DNA of 64,000 nucleotides from GCA-2725625 sp964574215 (lineage in GTDB: Bacteria; Pseudomonadota; Alphaproteobacteria; Rhodospirillales; UBA2165): NCBI GenBank assembly GCA_964574215.1, contig CAZNLR010000011.1:40842-104841 (forward strand). Direction: 5' to 3'. Within the stretch, counting starts at the first letter, position 1; every line of letters starts with the position of its first letter. Of the stretch, positions 16,249-23,957 are shown piece after piece. A model generated the notes under the pieces. It did not search any database and was not told the origin of the DNA. It was given only the letters and a program-made list of their open reading frames with translations. The position numbers and the translations under genes were made by a program.

Positions 16249-16665
16249 CTACTCCACAGGCTGATAAGCGATCTCATAGCCCGACGGAATTTCAAGCCAA
16301 TTGAGGGCCAGGCGCAGTTCGCGGAAGGCCATGCGGTTTTGTCCCCTGGTCGTCCTGGTGACCAGCGCCCAGCTATGGACCTTGGCGTAGTCGGCCGGGG
16401 TGCCGACCACCCAGGCGAACTTCGATCCCTGCAACAGCAAGTGATGTTCGCCGTAGATTTCCTCGAAATCCTTCTTGAACCAGTCATAATCCAGATAGTC
16501 GGGCAGGTCGATTTTTTGGGTATCGCGCAAAAAACACATCCCTGGTTTGAACAGCGGCGATTGCACGGCGTAATCGATGGCCGCCAATCCTTCGCCCTGC
16601 ACGAAATCGAAATATTTGACGAAAACGCAGTTGACGTCGGGGTCGATGCAAATTTGGTAGGACAT
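16249..16665 (-). CDS. Conserved hypothetical protein, STAS-like
   Basis: A 138-residue soluble protein beginning MSYQICIDPDVNCVFVKYFDF, with alternating beta strands and helices. It resembles small alphaproteobacterial proteins of SpoIIAA/STAS-like fold, with no catalytic motif visible. It resembles in style the protein at 22771-23163. The function is unknown. The upstream ribosome-binding site is weak. Confidence 0.6.
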   Translation of the reverse strand: MSYQICIDPDVNCVFVKYFDFVQGEGLAAIDYAVQSPLFKPGMCFLRDTQKIDLPDYLDYDWFKKDFEEIYGEHHLLLQGSKFAWVVGTPADYAKVHSWALVTRTTRGQNRMAFRELRLALNWLEIPSGYEIAYQPVE

Positions 16666-16770
16666 ACCCCAATATTGTTGAATGGGGGCTATTTCTCAAG
16701 ATTTGAAAAATAGGGAAAGACCATGAAAGACCTAGGGAATCCGATAACTTCCCCTTAACTACCTTCTGAC

Positions 16771-16793
16771 TAGTTGATGGCTACATTTGGCGC
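16771..16793 (+). repeat. 23-base direct repeat, copy 1
   Basis: It begins TAGTTGAT and ends TTGGCGC. It matches copy 2 at 17889-17911 with only two differences, in the same orientation. Each copy lies upstream of a small gene. Confidence 0.6.
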
Positions 16794-16881
16794 TGTTTTT
16801 CGGGTATAAGTGGCTAGCCTGTTCTTCTCACCGCAACGCTCCGACCATAATTTTCTCCAACGTAAGAAATCTGTCCTTAGA

Positions 16882-16915
16882 CCGTCATAAAACGGTCATA
16901 AATACACCATAACAT
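16882..16915 (+). promoter_or_regulatory. Pho-box-like site with -10
   Basis: Two adjacent 11-base units, CCGTCATAAAA and CGGTCATAAAT, resemble the PhoB half-sites (TGTCATAAA type). A possible -10 TAACAT lies at 16910-16915, seven bases beyond. The first bases of each half-site deviate from TGTCA, so the assignment is tentative. Confidence 0.4.
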
Positions 16916-17162
16916 AGTAGCGCGTACAAAGAGCCATCCTCGGGGATCGACCCTACAGAGGAGACATTGGCCAGGTTGAGGAAACAAATTGTGGGCGAAA
17001 AAAGTGACTAAAGAACATATTAGTTTATTATAAATCAATGCTTTAAGTCCAACGTGGGTTTTCGGTTGGACACGCCCTAGATACGGCCAATTGATAGCAG
17101 TCTTCTCCTCCTTGAGGTTCTCGAGCGGTTCTAACCGCAGTGTAGAGAAAGGGAGAAATGCG

Positions 17163-17657
17163 ATGCAACATCGGCCTTACAACTCAGAATTACAAAATAA
17201 ATCGAAAAAGCCGTCGGCTTTCGGCGACTCCGACGATCGATTGCGTATTGCCTCGACGGAAACGAGGCCTTTTCAATTTCCTTACCCCTACCTTTCGTTT
17301 AACCCGATAGAAAAGGAGAAATCCATGCCGCATTTAATTGCACTTGGCAGAAAATATATCGAAGCCATCTGGCCCCCGAAAGAAGCAAAGAGTACGAGGT
17401 CTACCATCGAATTGGAAAGGAGACAGCTTCGGGACCGGATTCTTCGTAGGAACGATGAAGAAGCATCTCAGATAAAGGAAAAAGTCGAACAGAATTCCCG
17501 CAATGGAAAAGAGCTTCGCCGCCGAATCCGCTTTGACAAAAAGCATAAATATTCTCGGTACAAGGTAAACCGTGTCGCCCAGGATATCATATGTATTATA
17601 GAGGAAATTTCCTGGGGGGACGGTGAAGAAGACGATTCGGGTATTAGCCTGAATTGA
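17163..17657 (+). CDS. Hypothetical basic protein with acidic tail
   Basis: Not recognised. The ATG at 17163 has GGGAG seven bases upstream and gives 164 residues. A second in-frame ATG at 17325 has AAGGAG six bases upstream and gives a 110-residue protein (MPHLIALGRKYIEAIWPP). Both are plausible starts, and two products are conceivable. The C-terminal half is rich in Arg, Lys and Glu (a probable charged helix) and ends in an acidic patch GDGEEDD. It lies downstream of a possible Pho box. Confidence 0.5.
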   Translation: MQHRPYNSELQNKSKKPSAFGDSDDRLRIASTETRPFQFPYPYLSFNPIEKEKSMPHLIALGRKYIEAIWPPKEAKSTRSTIELERRQLRDRILRRNDEEASQIKEKVEQNSRNGKELRRRIRFDKKHKYSRYKVNRVAQDIICIIEEISWGDGEEDDSGISLN

Positions 17658-18019
17658 TAGTTGATTTCTTGATTGCAAGTTCGGAATAGGCGGCAATTTT
17701 TTGATACTGCCTGCGAAATGCGCGTATTCGCCTATGGTAATATTGTTGACAATTATTACCGTTTAAAATTTTTTGATGTCATGGCGTCGGTAAATTTTCA
17801 GCTTCTTTAAGGCTTTCTCAGTACCTGAGCATAAATCATTTCCTTTACTCCATTCCCTCGATTTTTCGAATTCCAACTACATTCCGAGTAGTTGATAGCT
17901 ACACTTGGCGCAGTATTTCCAAAAATGCCCCTGGTCTATGGTCCTTCATGCCTGGCGGTAACAATTACCACCATTTTTACCGGCATTTGTCGCCAGAAAC
18001 TATTGAAGGAGCAGGAAAC
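17658..18019. other. Intergenic region upstream of the DUF1127 gene
   Basis: AT-rich. It contains TTGACA at 17746-17751 without a well-spaced -10, and the second copy of the 23-base repeat. Nothing else is recognised. Confidence 0.4.
17889..17911 (+). repeat. 23-base direct repeat, copy 2
   Basis: It differs from the unit at 16771-16793 by two transitions. It lies 108 bases before the DUF1127 start, so it may be a regulatory site shared by the two small genes. Confidence 0.6.
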
Positions 18020-18223
18020 ATGGCAAAAAGAGATCAGGATTTTTATCACCAGCCTCGGGCTCGGAAGTCTTTCAGCCTGGCGAGGTTCATCAATTTTCGC
18101 AGCAAAGCCTCTTCCGTGTGGGTAGGGACGCGGGCGTTGAGCGATCATCAACTGGCCGATATCGGTCTCAGCCGCAGCCAGTGCGAGTTCGGCGTTCTTA
18201 CTTATGCCGATGCGAACGTATAG
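18020..18223 (+). CDS. DUF1127 domain small protein
   Basis: A 67-residue basic protein with the DUF1127 signature LSDHQLADIGLSRSQ at its C-terminal half. Alphaproteobacterial DUF1127 proteins are small, arginine-rich and stress- or nutrient-regulated, and several bind RNA or influence phosphate and carbon physiology. The ATG at 18020 has AGGA-type sequence upstream. Its last 22 bases overlap the 3' end of the convergent acyl-CoA ligase gene. Confidence 0.8.
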   Translation: MAKRDQDFYHQPRARKSFSLARFINFRSKASSVWVGTRALSDHQLADIGLSRSQCEFGVLTYADANV

Positions 18224-19836
18224 TCCTTGTAGGTTTCCCGCAGCTTGGTTTTCCGGATTTTTCCCGTTGCCGTGTGGGGCAATTCGTCGGTGAACTCGAC
18301 CGCTTCCGGCCAACTCCATTTGGGGAGTTTGCCGTCGTAAATTTTGATCAATTCCTCACTGCTCACCGAGGCACCCTCGTTCAAGACGCAGATGAGTAAA
18401 GGCCGTTCGTCCCATTTGGGATGAGAGACGCCGATCACGGCCGCTTCGGCGACGGCGTCGTGGCCGACGGCGATGTTTTCCAGATCGATGGAACTGATCC
18501 ATTCGCCGCCCGACTTGATGACGTCCTTGGACCGGTCGACGATCTGCACATAGCCGTCCTCATCAATGGTGCAGACGTCGCCCGTGCGGAACCAGCCGTC
18601 TTCCGTGCTCGATAGTTCGCTGGCCGCGGCGTCTTCGAAATAGTCACCGACAATCCACGGCCCTTTCACGCACAATTCGCCGAAAGCGACCCCATCATGG
18701 GGGAGGGTGTTGTACTCGTCGTCGACGATTTTCAGATCGACGCCGTAGATGGGCCGTCCCTGCTTTATCTTGTATTTCATCTGTTTATCGGGCGGCAGGC
18801 TTTGCAGTTTTTCCTTGAGGATGCTGATGGTGCCCACCGGGCTCATCTCGGTCATGCCCCAGCCGTGGATGGTGGTGACGTCGTAATCGTTTTCGAAGGT
18901 CTCGATCATGGATTGGGGCAGGGCGGCGCCGCCGATAACGGTCCGCTCAAGGTAGGGCAGGGATTTACCGTTTTCCTTCATATACTGAATGAGCATCATC
19001 CAGATGGTGGGGACGCCGGCGGCGAAAGTGACTTTCTCCGATTCCAGCAGTTCCCACACATTGGCGCCGTCCAGGCCGGCCCCGGGCAGGACCAGTTTGG
19101 CCCCGGTCATGGCGGCGGCGTAGGGAATGCCCCAGGCATTGACGTGAAACATGGGCACGACGGGAAGGATGGCGTCAGCCTCCGATATGGCCATGGCGTC
19201 GGGCGCGGTAATGGCGAAGGAATGCAGCACCGTGGACCGGTGGCTGTAGAGGACGCCTTTGGGATTACCCGTGGTGCCGGAACTGTAACACAGCGACGAG
19301 GCGGTATTTTCGTCGAACTCGGGCCAATCGAATGTCTCCGGCGCGTCCGATATCATATCCTCATAACACAAAACATTTGGCAATGACGTTTCCGGCATAT
19401 GATCCTTGTCGGTCATAATGACGATTGATTTGACGTCGGCCAGACTGTCGGCAATTCCCTCCAGGACCGGTACGAAACTGAGGTCGGTAAAGACCAGCTT
19501 ATCGGCGGCGTGTTTGATGATGTAGGTAATCTGATCGGGAAACAGGCGCGGGTTGATGGTATGGCAAACCGCCCCCATGCCTGAGACGGCGAAATAAAGC
19601 TCCAGATGGCGATAACCGTTCCAGGCCAAGGTGGCGATCCGGTCGCCTTGGTTGACACCCAGATCACCCAATACATTGGCCATTTGGTGAACGCGCCCGA
19701 AGGCGTCGGCATAAGTGTAGCGGTGGATGGGGCCTTCCACTGTCCGCGAGACGATCTCCCTGTCGCCATGAAACCTGGCGGCATGTTCGATCAGGGAATT
19801 GATCGTTAACTGCGACTGCATCATCAGACCATGCAT
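18202..19836 (-). CDS. Acyl-CoA ligase (AMP-forming), AlkK/DmdB-like
   Basis: An ANL-superfamily ligase of 544 residues that activates a fatty or methylthio-acid to its CoA ester through an acyl-AMP. Visible motifs are the P-loop-like YSSGTTGNPKGV, WGMTEMSP (A5), the hinge region WFRTGDVCTIDEDGY...DRSKDVIKSGGEWIS, and the C-terminal catalytic lysine in ATGKIRK. Length and motifs match medium-chain/3-methylthiopropionate ligases; the true substrate is not determinable. It follows the probable selenoprotein gene by 11 bases, so the two are likely co-transcribed. Confidence 0.88.
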   Translation of the reverse strand: MHGLMMQSQLTINSLIEHAARFHGDREIVSRTVEGPIHRYTYADAFGRVHQMANVLGDLGVNQGDRIATLAWNGYRHLELYFAVSGMGAVCHTINPRLFPDQITYIIKHAADKLVFTDLSFVPVLEGIADSLADVKSIVIMTDKDHMPETSLPNVLCYEDMISDAPETFDWPEFDENTASSLCYSSGTTGNPKGVLYSHRSTVLHSFAITAPDAMAISEADAILPVVPMFHVNAWGIPYAAAMTGAKLVLPGAGLDGANVWELLESEKVTFAAGVPTIWMMLIQYMKENGKSLPYLERTVIGGAALPQSMIETFENDYDVTTIHGWGMTEMSPVGTISILKEKLQSLPPDKQMKYKIKQGRPIYGVDLKIVDDEYNTLPHDGVAFGELCVKGPWIVGDYFEDAAASELSSTEDGWFRTGDVCTIDEDGYVQIVDRSKDVIKSGGEWISSIDLENIAVGHDAVAEAAVIGVSHPKWDERPLLICVLNEGASVSSEELIKIYDGKLPKWSWPEAVEFTDELPHTATGKIRKTKLRETYKDYTFASA

Positions 19837-19847
19837 ATTAATTCTCC

Positions 19848-20957
19848 CTATTCATTGGCCGCCCGGTAGAACTCGTTGATGCCCATATCCTGCCGGAACT
19901 CCTCCGGTATCTGGCCGCCGCCGGCCATATCCCCGGTCAGGCCGGTGGAGTCGGCGATGCGGACGTATCCATGAAACGAGGCAGCCGTGGCGGCGGCGTC
20001 GATCAGGGCCTCTTCGCCCATCTGGTCCGCAACCTGTTGTCGTATTTCGGCCGTTCGTTCCGTATCCCGCGACGCAATAGCTTCGGCGAAATCGGTTAAC
20101 AGTTGCGCGTGGGGGATACCGCCGTCCCCCCTGCCGTTGCCGACGGCGGCGTGGACGTCATATTCGGTGCCGGATTTTTGTGTGCTCACACGGAGCAGAA
20201 AGGCATGCGCCGACGTTCAATAGGTACACTGATGAACCGATGAAACCCGGGCGGCCAATACCTCCATCTGCATGCGGTTGATGGCGCGCAGATCGGTTTC
20301 CAAATTGAACACTTCCGTGGCCGGCAGGTAGTTGGCGTCGGCCAGATTCCAAAAGGCCCGTTTGGCATCGGGTACCAGCGACAAAGCCTTGACCACTGGT
20401 GGTTCCTGCGGGTTGTCATAGAGATGGCCGTCCTCCGGCGCCACATCGGCCATTTCCACATACGGGAGCCAGGTGCCATGCATTTGCGCTGCCAATGAAC
20501 GATAGCCCGCGGTTCCGCCCGTTAGAGGTTCAGGTAAAGGGTTATCCGGTGCGCCGACGGCGCGGGTAAAGGAGTCGGTCACCATGACGATGCAGACGAT
20601 GGAAACAATCTCGATATATTCTTCCTGGCTGAGGCCGCCAGCCAGAATATCGTCCACCCATTTTCTGCTCGTCCGGCCCGGATCGGTGGCGAGGCGATGG
20701 ATCATGTCAATTTCCGCTGAACTCAAATCGGTGGCGCTGTCGTGCGTGCCGTCGACGGCGTAAGGCGACAAAGCCTCTTTCCGTTCGGCGCAGAGCGAAC
20801 AGGAAAATGCTTGGCGTACTTCCCTGGCTACGTTGACCCGGCGCTGTCCGTCGAGCCAATCACCGGGCGCTGCAATCTTACCCCAAGCAGCGTTTTGCGC
20901 CGCCACCAGGTCGTCACGAACGGCATACGGTAATTTTTCATAGTTTATTTCGTTCAT
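19848..20957 (-). CDS. Probable selenoprotein: AhpD-like alkylhydroperoxidase family, CxxU motif (in-frame TGA)
   Basis: Two open frames in the same phase, 20219-20957 and 19848-20216, are separated only by one TGA codon at 20219-20217. Read through, they give 369 residues with residue 247 at the TGA. The context is Cys244-Thr-Tyr-U247-Thr-Ser-Ala-His251, which matches the AhpD catalytic pattern CxxCxxxH with selenocysteine at the second cysteine. The preceding segment (EVLAARVSSVHQ) is also typical of the domain. A second pair, Cys53/Cys56 (CSLC), lies near the N-terminus. A hairpin with GU in its loop begins 19 bases after the TGA. GGGAGG lies seven bases before the ATG. It probably reduces peroxides or disulfides beside an acyl-CoA ligase. 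The alternative is a nonsense mutation. Confidence 0.75.
20183..20197 (-). promoter_or_regulatory. SECIS-like hairpin
   Basis: In the mRNA a UGCUC-CGUGU-GAGCA hairpin lies downstream of the UGA, with its apical loop 25 bases after the stop and a G at the second loop position. Published bacterial SECIS models require a loop 16-37 bases downstream with a G in the first two loop positions, so it fits. A competing GUGU-GAGC-ACAC fold is possible. Confidence 0.55.
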
Positions 20958-21000
20958 TATAGGGCCTCCCTTTTTTTATCAATTTTTTTAATAGGAACAA

Positions 21001-21915
21001 TTAAACAACTTGGTATTTTGGCTCTTTGCCGGCCTCCTCAAGCAAGTCGTTGATCTCTTTTTTCAATTCTATCATCTTAAGTTCACGGTCGATGGTCATT
21101 TTATTGATAAACTCGGCCTGCCGTACTTTTTTCTCCAGCTCTAAGGTCCTCTCCTCCACCTTTTTTTCCAGTTCGTTCTGGTTTTCCATTAGGTCCAACT
21201 GGGCCTGCTTCTGTTCGCTGATATCCTTGGCGAAGGTGGCGATCGCAGTGGCTTGTCCTTCATCGTCCCGCAAAAGAGACAGGGTCAAAAGAACCGGTAC
21301 GATCTGTTTGTCCTTGGTCCACCTTTCGCCTTCGATATTTCTTACTTCATCGCCGGATATACAGTGTTGTAGCAACTCATCCGCTTGGCTGTGCTTGTCT
21401 TCGGGGACAATGGTTTTGATGGGGCGGCCGATCAGTTCGTCGCGGGACCAGCCATAGGCCTGTTCGGCCACGCTGTTCAATTCTATGACATTGCCTTGCA
21501 GATCCTCGATCAAAATGGGATCGGCACTGTCCATAAAGACTTTGGACATTTGCAAAAGATTTTGTTCGGTCGCCTTCTGAGCACTGATATCTTTCGCCAA
21601 GGTGGCGACGCCTTCGGGTTCACCCGCTGCATTGCGTAACAGCGACAGGGTCAAAAGGACGGGAACAATCTGCTGCTGTTTGGTCCTCCGTTCGCCCTCG
21701 ATGTTCCGCACTTCATCGCCGATGATACAGCGTTCCAGTAATTCGTCCGCCTGCCCGTGTTTTTCCTCCGGAACGATGGTTTTGATGGGGCGGCCGATCA
21801 ATTCCTCACGGGACCAGCCGTAGGCCCGTTCGGCCTCATTGTTCAAATCGATAACATTGCCTTGCAGGTCCTCGATCAAAATAGGGTCGGCGCTGTCCAT
21901 AAACACCTTCGACAT
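21001..21915 (-). CDS. Tandem PAS-domain protein with C-terminal coiled coil
   Basis: A 304-residue sensor-type protein. Two PAS/PAC units of about 120 residues each begin with the same MSKVFMDSADPILIEDLQG and are mostly identical, which points to recent internal duplication. A coiled coil (NQNELEKKVEERTLELEKK) and the tail RELKMIELKKEINDLLEEAG follow, as seen at the end of kinase-less PAS proteins. There is no kinase, GGDEF or HTH output. The frame continues upstream of the ATG at 21915 without another ATG, and a GGAGAG lies near 21977, so the true N-terminus may be longer via an unusual start. Confidence 0.8.
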   Translation of the reverse strand: MSKVFMDSADPILIEDLQGNVIDLNNEAERAYGWSREELIGRPIKTIVPEEKHGQADELLERCIIGDEVRNIEGERRTKQQQIVPVLLTLSLLRNAAGEPEGVATLAKDISAQKATEQNLLQMSKVFMDSADPILIEDLQGNVIELNSVAEQAYGWSRDELIGRPIKTIVPEDKHSQADELLQHCISGDEVRNIEGERWTKDKQIVPVLLTLSLLRDDEGQATAIATFAKDISEQKQAQLDLMENQNELEKKVEERTLELEKKVRQAEFINKMTIDRELKMIELKKEINDLLEEAGKEPKYQVV

Positions 21916-22032
21916 TTGCCGAAGATCCCGATCATCGTGCCGATCTGCATTTTTATTCTTGCTAAAAATATTTCTCTCCAGAAAATATTAATTTACGCAA
22001 TATCATTTGTCTCAAATAACCGCTGCGCCGAC

Positions 22033-22668
22033 CTATCCCCTTTGGTCGAACGCCAGTTTGATGCCCAAAGCCACCAGTACGGTGCCCGATAGGCGGTGAA
22101 GCCAGACGAGGGCCATGGGTTGTTCGCGCACCCAGGAGGATAGCGCACCTGCAAATAAGCCGATAGGGCCTTTGATCAGAAAGGTGAGGGCGGCAAAGGC
22201 GGTGCCCAGCACGAAAAGAGAAAAGGCCGTTGCGCCTTCGCCGCCGCCGCCGGCTAGAAACTGAGGCAGGAAGGCAAAATAAAAAAGGGCAATTTTCGGG
22301 TTGGACAGATTGGACAAGGTCCCTTGGACGAATAAGCGGCCCAGACTTCTATTTTCAATTTTCTGCAATCCGAGATTGGTCTGTTTGGATCGCAGCAGTT
22401 GGACGCCCAGATAAATAAGATAGGCAGCGCCCACCAATTTCAGAACCAGGAACAGCATTTCCGACGCCCGCAAAACAGCGCCCAGACCGAGGGAAGCCAA
22501 TACCGTGTGCCCCATCAGGCCGGTGCTTACCCCGGCGGCGGTGACGATGCCGGCGATCGATCCCTGGGTCAAAGAGCGGGACATGACCAGCACCATATCC
22601 TGACCCGGCGTGATGATAATCACCAGGGAGGCGACGATGAAGATATACCAATAGATATCGAGCAACAT
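22033..22668 (-). CDS. LysE/RhtB family amino-acid exporter
   Basis: A six-helix inner-membrane exporter of about 211 residues. It shows the family N-terminus ITPGQDMVLVMSRSL followed by GIVTAAGVSTG, and the segment NPKIALFYFAFLPQF. The start at 22668 is chosen over 22677 because AAGGA lies eight bases before it. Substrates in this family are amino acids or homoserine lactones; the one here is unknown. Confidence 0.87.
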   Translation of the reverse strand: MLLDIYWYIFIVASLVIIITPGQDMVLVMSRSLTQGSIAGIVTAAGVSTGLMGHTVLASLGLGAVLRASEMLFLVLKLVGAAYLIYLGVQLLRSKQTNLGLQKIENRSLGRLFVQGTLSNLSNPKIALFYFAFLPQFLAGGGGEGATAFSLFVLGTAFAALTFLIKGPIGLFAGALSSWVREQPMALVWLHRLSGTVLVALGIKLAFDQRG

Positions 22669-22770
22669 GCGAGCCATCCTTGAAAACGAAAATTCATTAT
22701 GCCGATAGACACTTTCATCTCAAGTGCTATGGTTTGCCGGTCCAAGCCGATCAGAGGGACTAAGCACAGC

Positions 22771-23163
22771 ATGACTGCGAGCGATTATTTTACGTGGGAG
22801 TGGGAACAGTTTTCCGACCATCGATGTCTCAATGTGACGCCCAAGACTATGGGCGACGATGAACGATGGGTCGAATTTTTTACCGAAATATCACCTTCGT
22901 TTCAGTCTCCTCAGGCCTATATTTTTGTTGATGTCCGTGGCAAGGAAGAAAAGATTACCCTCGAAGGCTTTCAAGGAATTATCGAGGCTTTTAAGTCCAA
23001 CAATGTCGACCGTGCCGTGTTCGCTGTAACGTCGGACAATAGTTTCCACGATATGACCGCCGATGTTTTCAAACGCTTGTCGGAAATGCGGGAATACGAT
23101 TTGGAAATTGATGTCTTTCTGACGCGGGAATCGGCTGAAATGTGGATGACGACTAAGATGTAA
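22771..23163 (+). CDS. Conserved hypothetical protein, STAS-like
   Basis: A soluble protein of about 130 residues (MTASDYFTWEWEQF...) with alternating strands and helices, including AYIFVDVRGKEEKI and DRAVFAVTSD, suggestive of a small SpoIIAA/STAS-like fold. No catalytic motif is visible. An in-frame ATG at 22699 would add 24 residues, but those look non-domain. AGAGGG lies 12 bases before the chosen ATG, so the start is uncertain. Confidence 0.55.
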   Translation: MTASDYFTWEWEQFSDHRCLNVTPKTMGDDERWVEFFTEISPSFQSPQAYIFVDVRGKEEKITLEGFQGIIEAFKSNNVDRAVFAVTSDNSFHDMTADVFKRLSEMREYDLEIDVFLTRESAEMWMTTKM

Positions 23164-23182
23164 CGTTTCTTTCGGCTGCCTT

Positions 23183-23830
23183 TTACCGATTCTGTTTCAC
23201 ACGCCACTTCAAAGTATCAATTCGGTCCTGACCGAAAAACGGTTCGCCCTTATAAACCATCGTCGGTGCGCCCCAATGGCCGACAGCCTTTCGGTCAGCT
23301 TGGTTCTGCTGGATGATCTGTTCGTAACGGTCGGGATCCGCTTCGATGACCCGGTCCATGCTTGCCAAATCCAAGCCGGCCCGCGCCACGGCTTCGTCGA
23401 GATGATCTCCCTCGCTCCAATCGTCGACCATACCCGACCAGATAAGCGTGGAGACTTCCCGGGTAAAAGCCAGGCTTTTGCCCTGTTCTCCCGCCTCACA
23501 GCCCAGGCGGGTCAGGCGGTGAATATAGGGTTGTTCCTTGGGGATGGACAGGGGTTCGAAGGTCATGGTGACGGGGTCCGGGTTCGGAAATACCATCTTG
23601 ATGCCGTGAAATTCCGCCTCTCGCAGAGAGTCCCTTCTAACATAAGGTGGATTGAGGGGATTAACGTTCTCGAAAAACGTCGGCGTACTGATGGCCAGGG
23701 GATAAACGGGACGAATGCGCATATCGATGCCGTCCTCTTCCGCCCAGTCGGACAGCCTCTGAATGGAAACATAGCAATAGGGACTACGGTAGGAATAATA
23801 AACGTCGATTTCCGGCAACTCGTCGGACAA
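23183..23830 (-). CDS. DsbA family / 2-hydroxychromene-2-carboxylate isomerase-like protein
   Basis: A thioredoxin-fold protein of about 215 residues related to HCCA isomerases and kappa-class GSTs. The active-site strand reads YYSYRSPYCYVSIQRL, with a serine near the catalytic position. A later cis-proline segment WGAPTMVYKGEPFFGQDRID is typical of the family. These enzymes use glutathione in aromatic-ring degradation, but many relatives are uncharacterised. The TTG at 23830 is preferred to the TTG at 23845 because GGGGAG lies seven bases upstream of it. Confidence 0.78.
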   Translation of the reverse strand: MSDELPEIDVYYSYRSPYCYVSIQRLSDWAEEDGIDMRIRPVYPLAISTPTFFENVNPLNPPYVRRDSLREAEFHGIKMVFPNPDPVTMTFEPLSIPKEQPYIHRLTRLGCEAGEQGKSLAFTREVSTLIWSGMVDDWSEGDHLDEAVARAGLDLASMDRVIEADPDRYEQIIQQNQADRKAVGHWGAPTMVYKGEPFFGQDRIDTLKWRVKQNR

Positions 23831-23957
23831 TTGATTTCTCCCCAAAAAAGTTTATTTGGTGACTAACTGGCGCCAGACCCTATCCCATCCGGCCGGGTCT
23901 TGCTAATACTTCCTTGATTAACCAATTGGGAATCAATTTCAGTCACATATATCCTTC

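Larger units (their letters stand above)
16666..17162. other. Long leader/intergenic region with possible promoter and hairpins
   Basis: It contains a 23-base direct repeat unit (16771-16793), a Pho-box-like site and -10 (16882-16915), and a hairpin GTCCAAC...GTTGGAC (17047-17071). A short palindrome GCGGTT-CT-AACCGC lies near 17125. If the promoter is real, a leader of about 240 bases precedes the next gene; a small RNA is also possible. Confidence 0.4.

Noticed and set aside
16771..16810. Sigma-54 promoter in the TTGGCGC repeat
   Set aside because: The -12 GC element at the correct distance is missing in both copies.
20217..20957. Annotating the AhpD-like region as two separate genes or a simple pseudogene
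   Set aside because: The frames are in phase, the only interruption is one TGA at a catalytic cysteine column, and a SECIS-like hairpin follows. The downstream frame alone would begin mid-domain at a GTG without a ribosome-binding site.
23846..23957. tRNA or small RNA in this gap and in other short gaps
   Set aside because: No cloverleaf with a TTCGANTC arm was found by eye in this or the other intergenic gaps.
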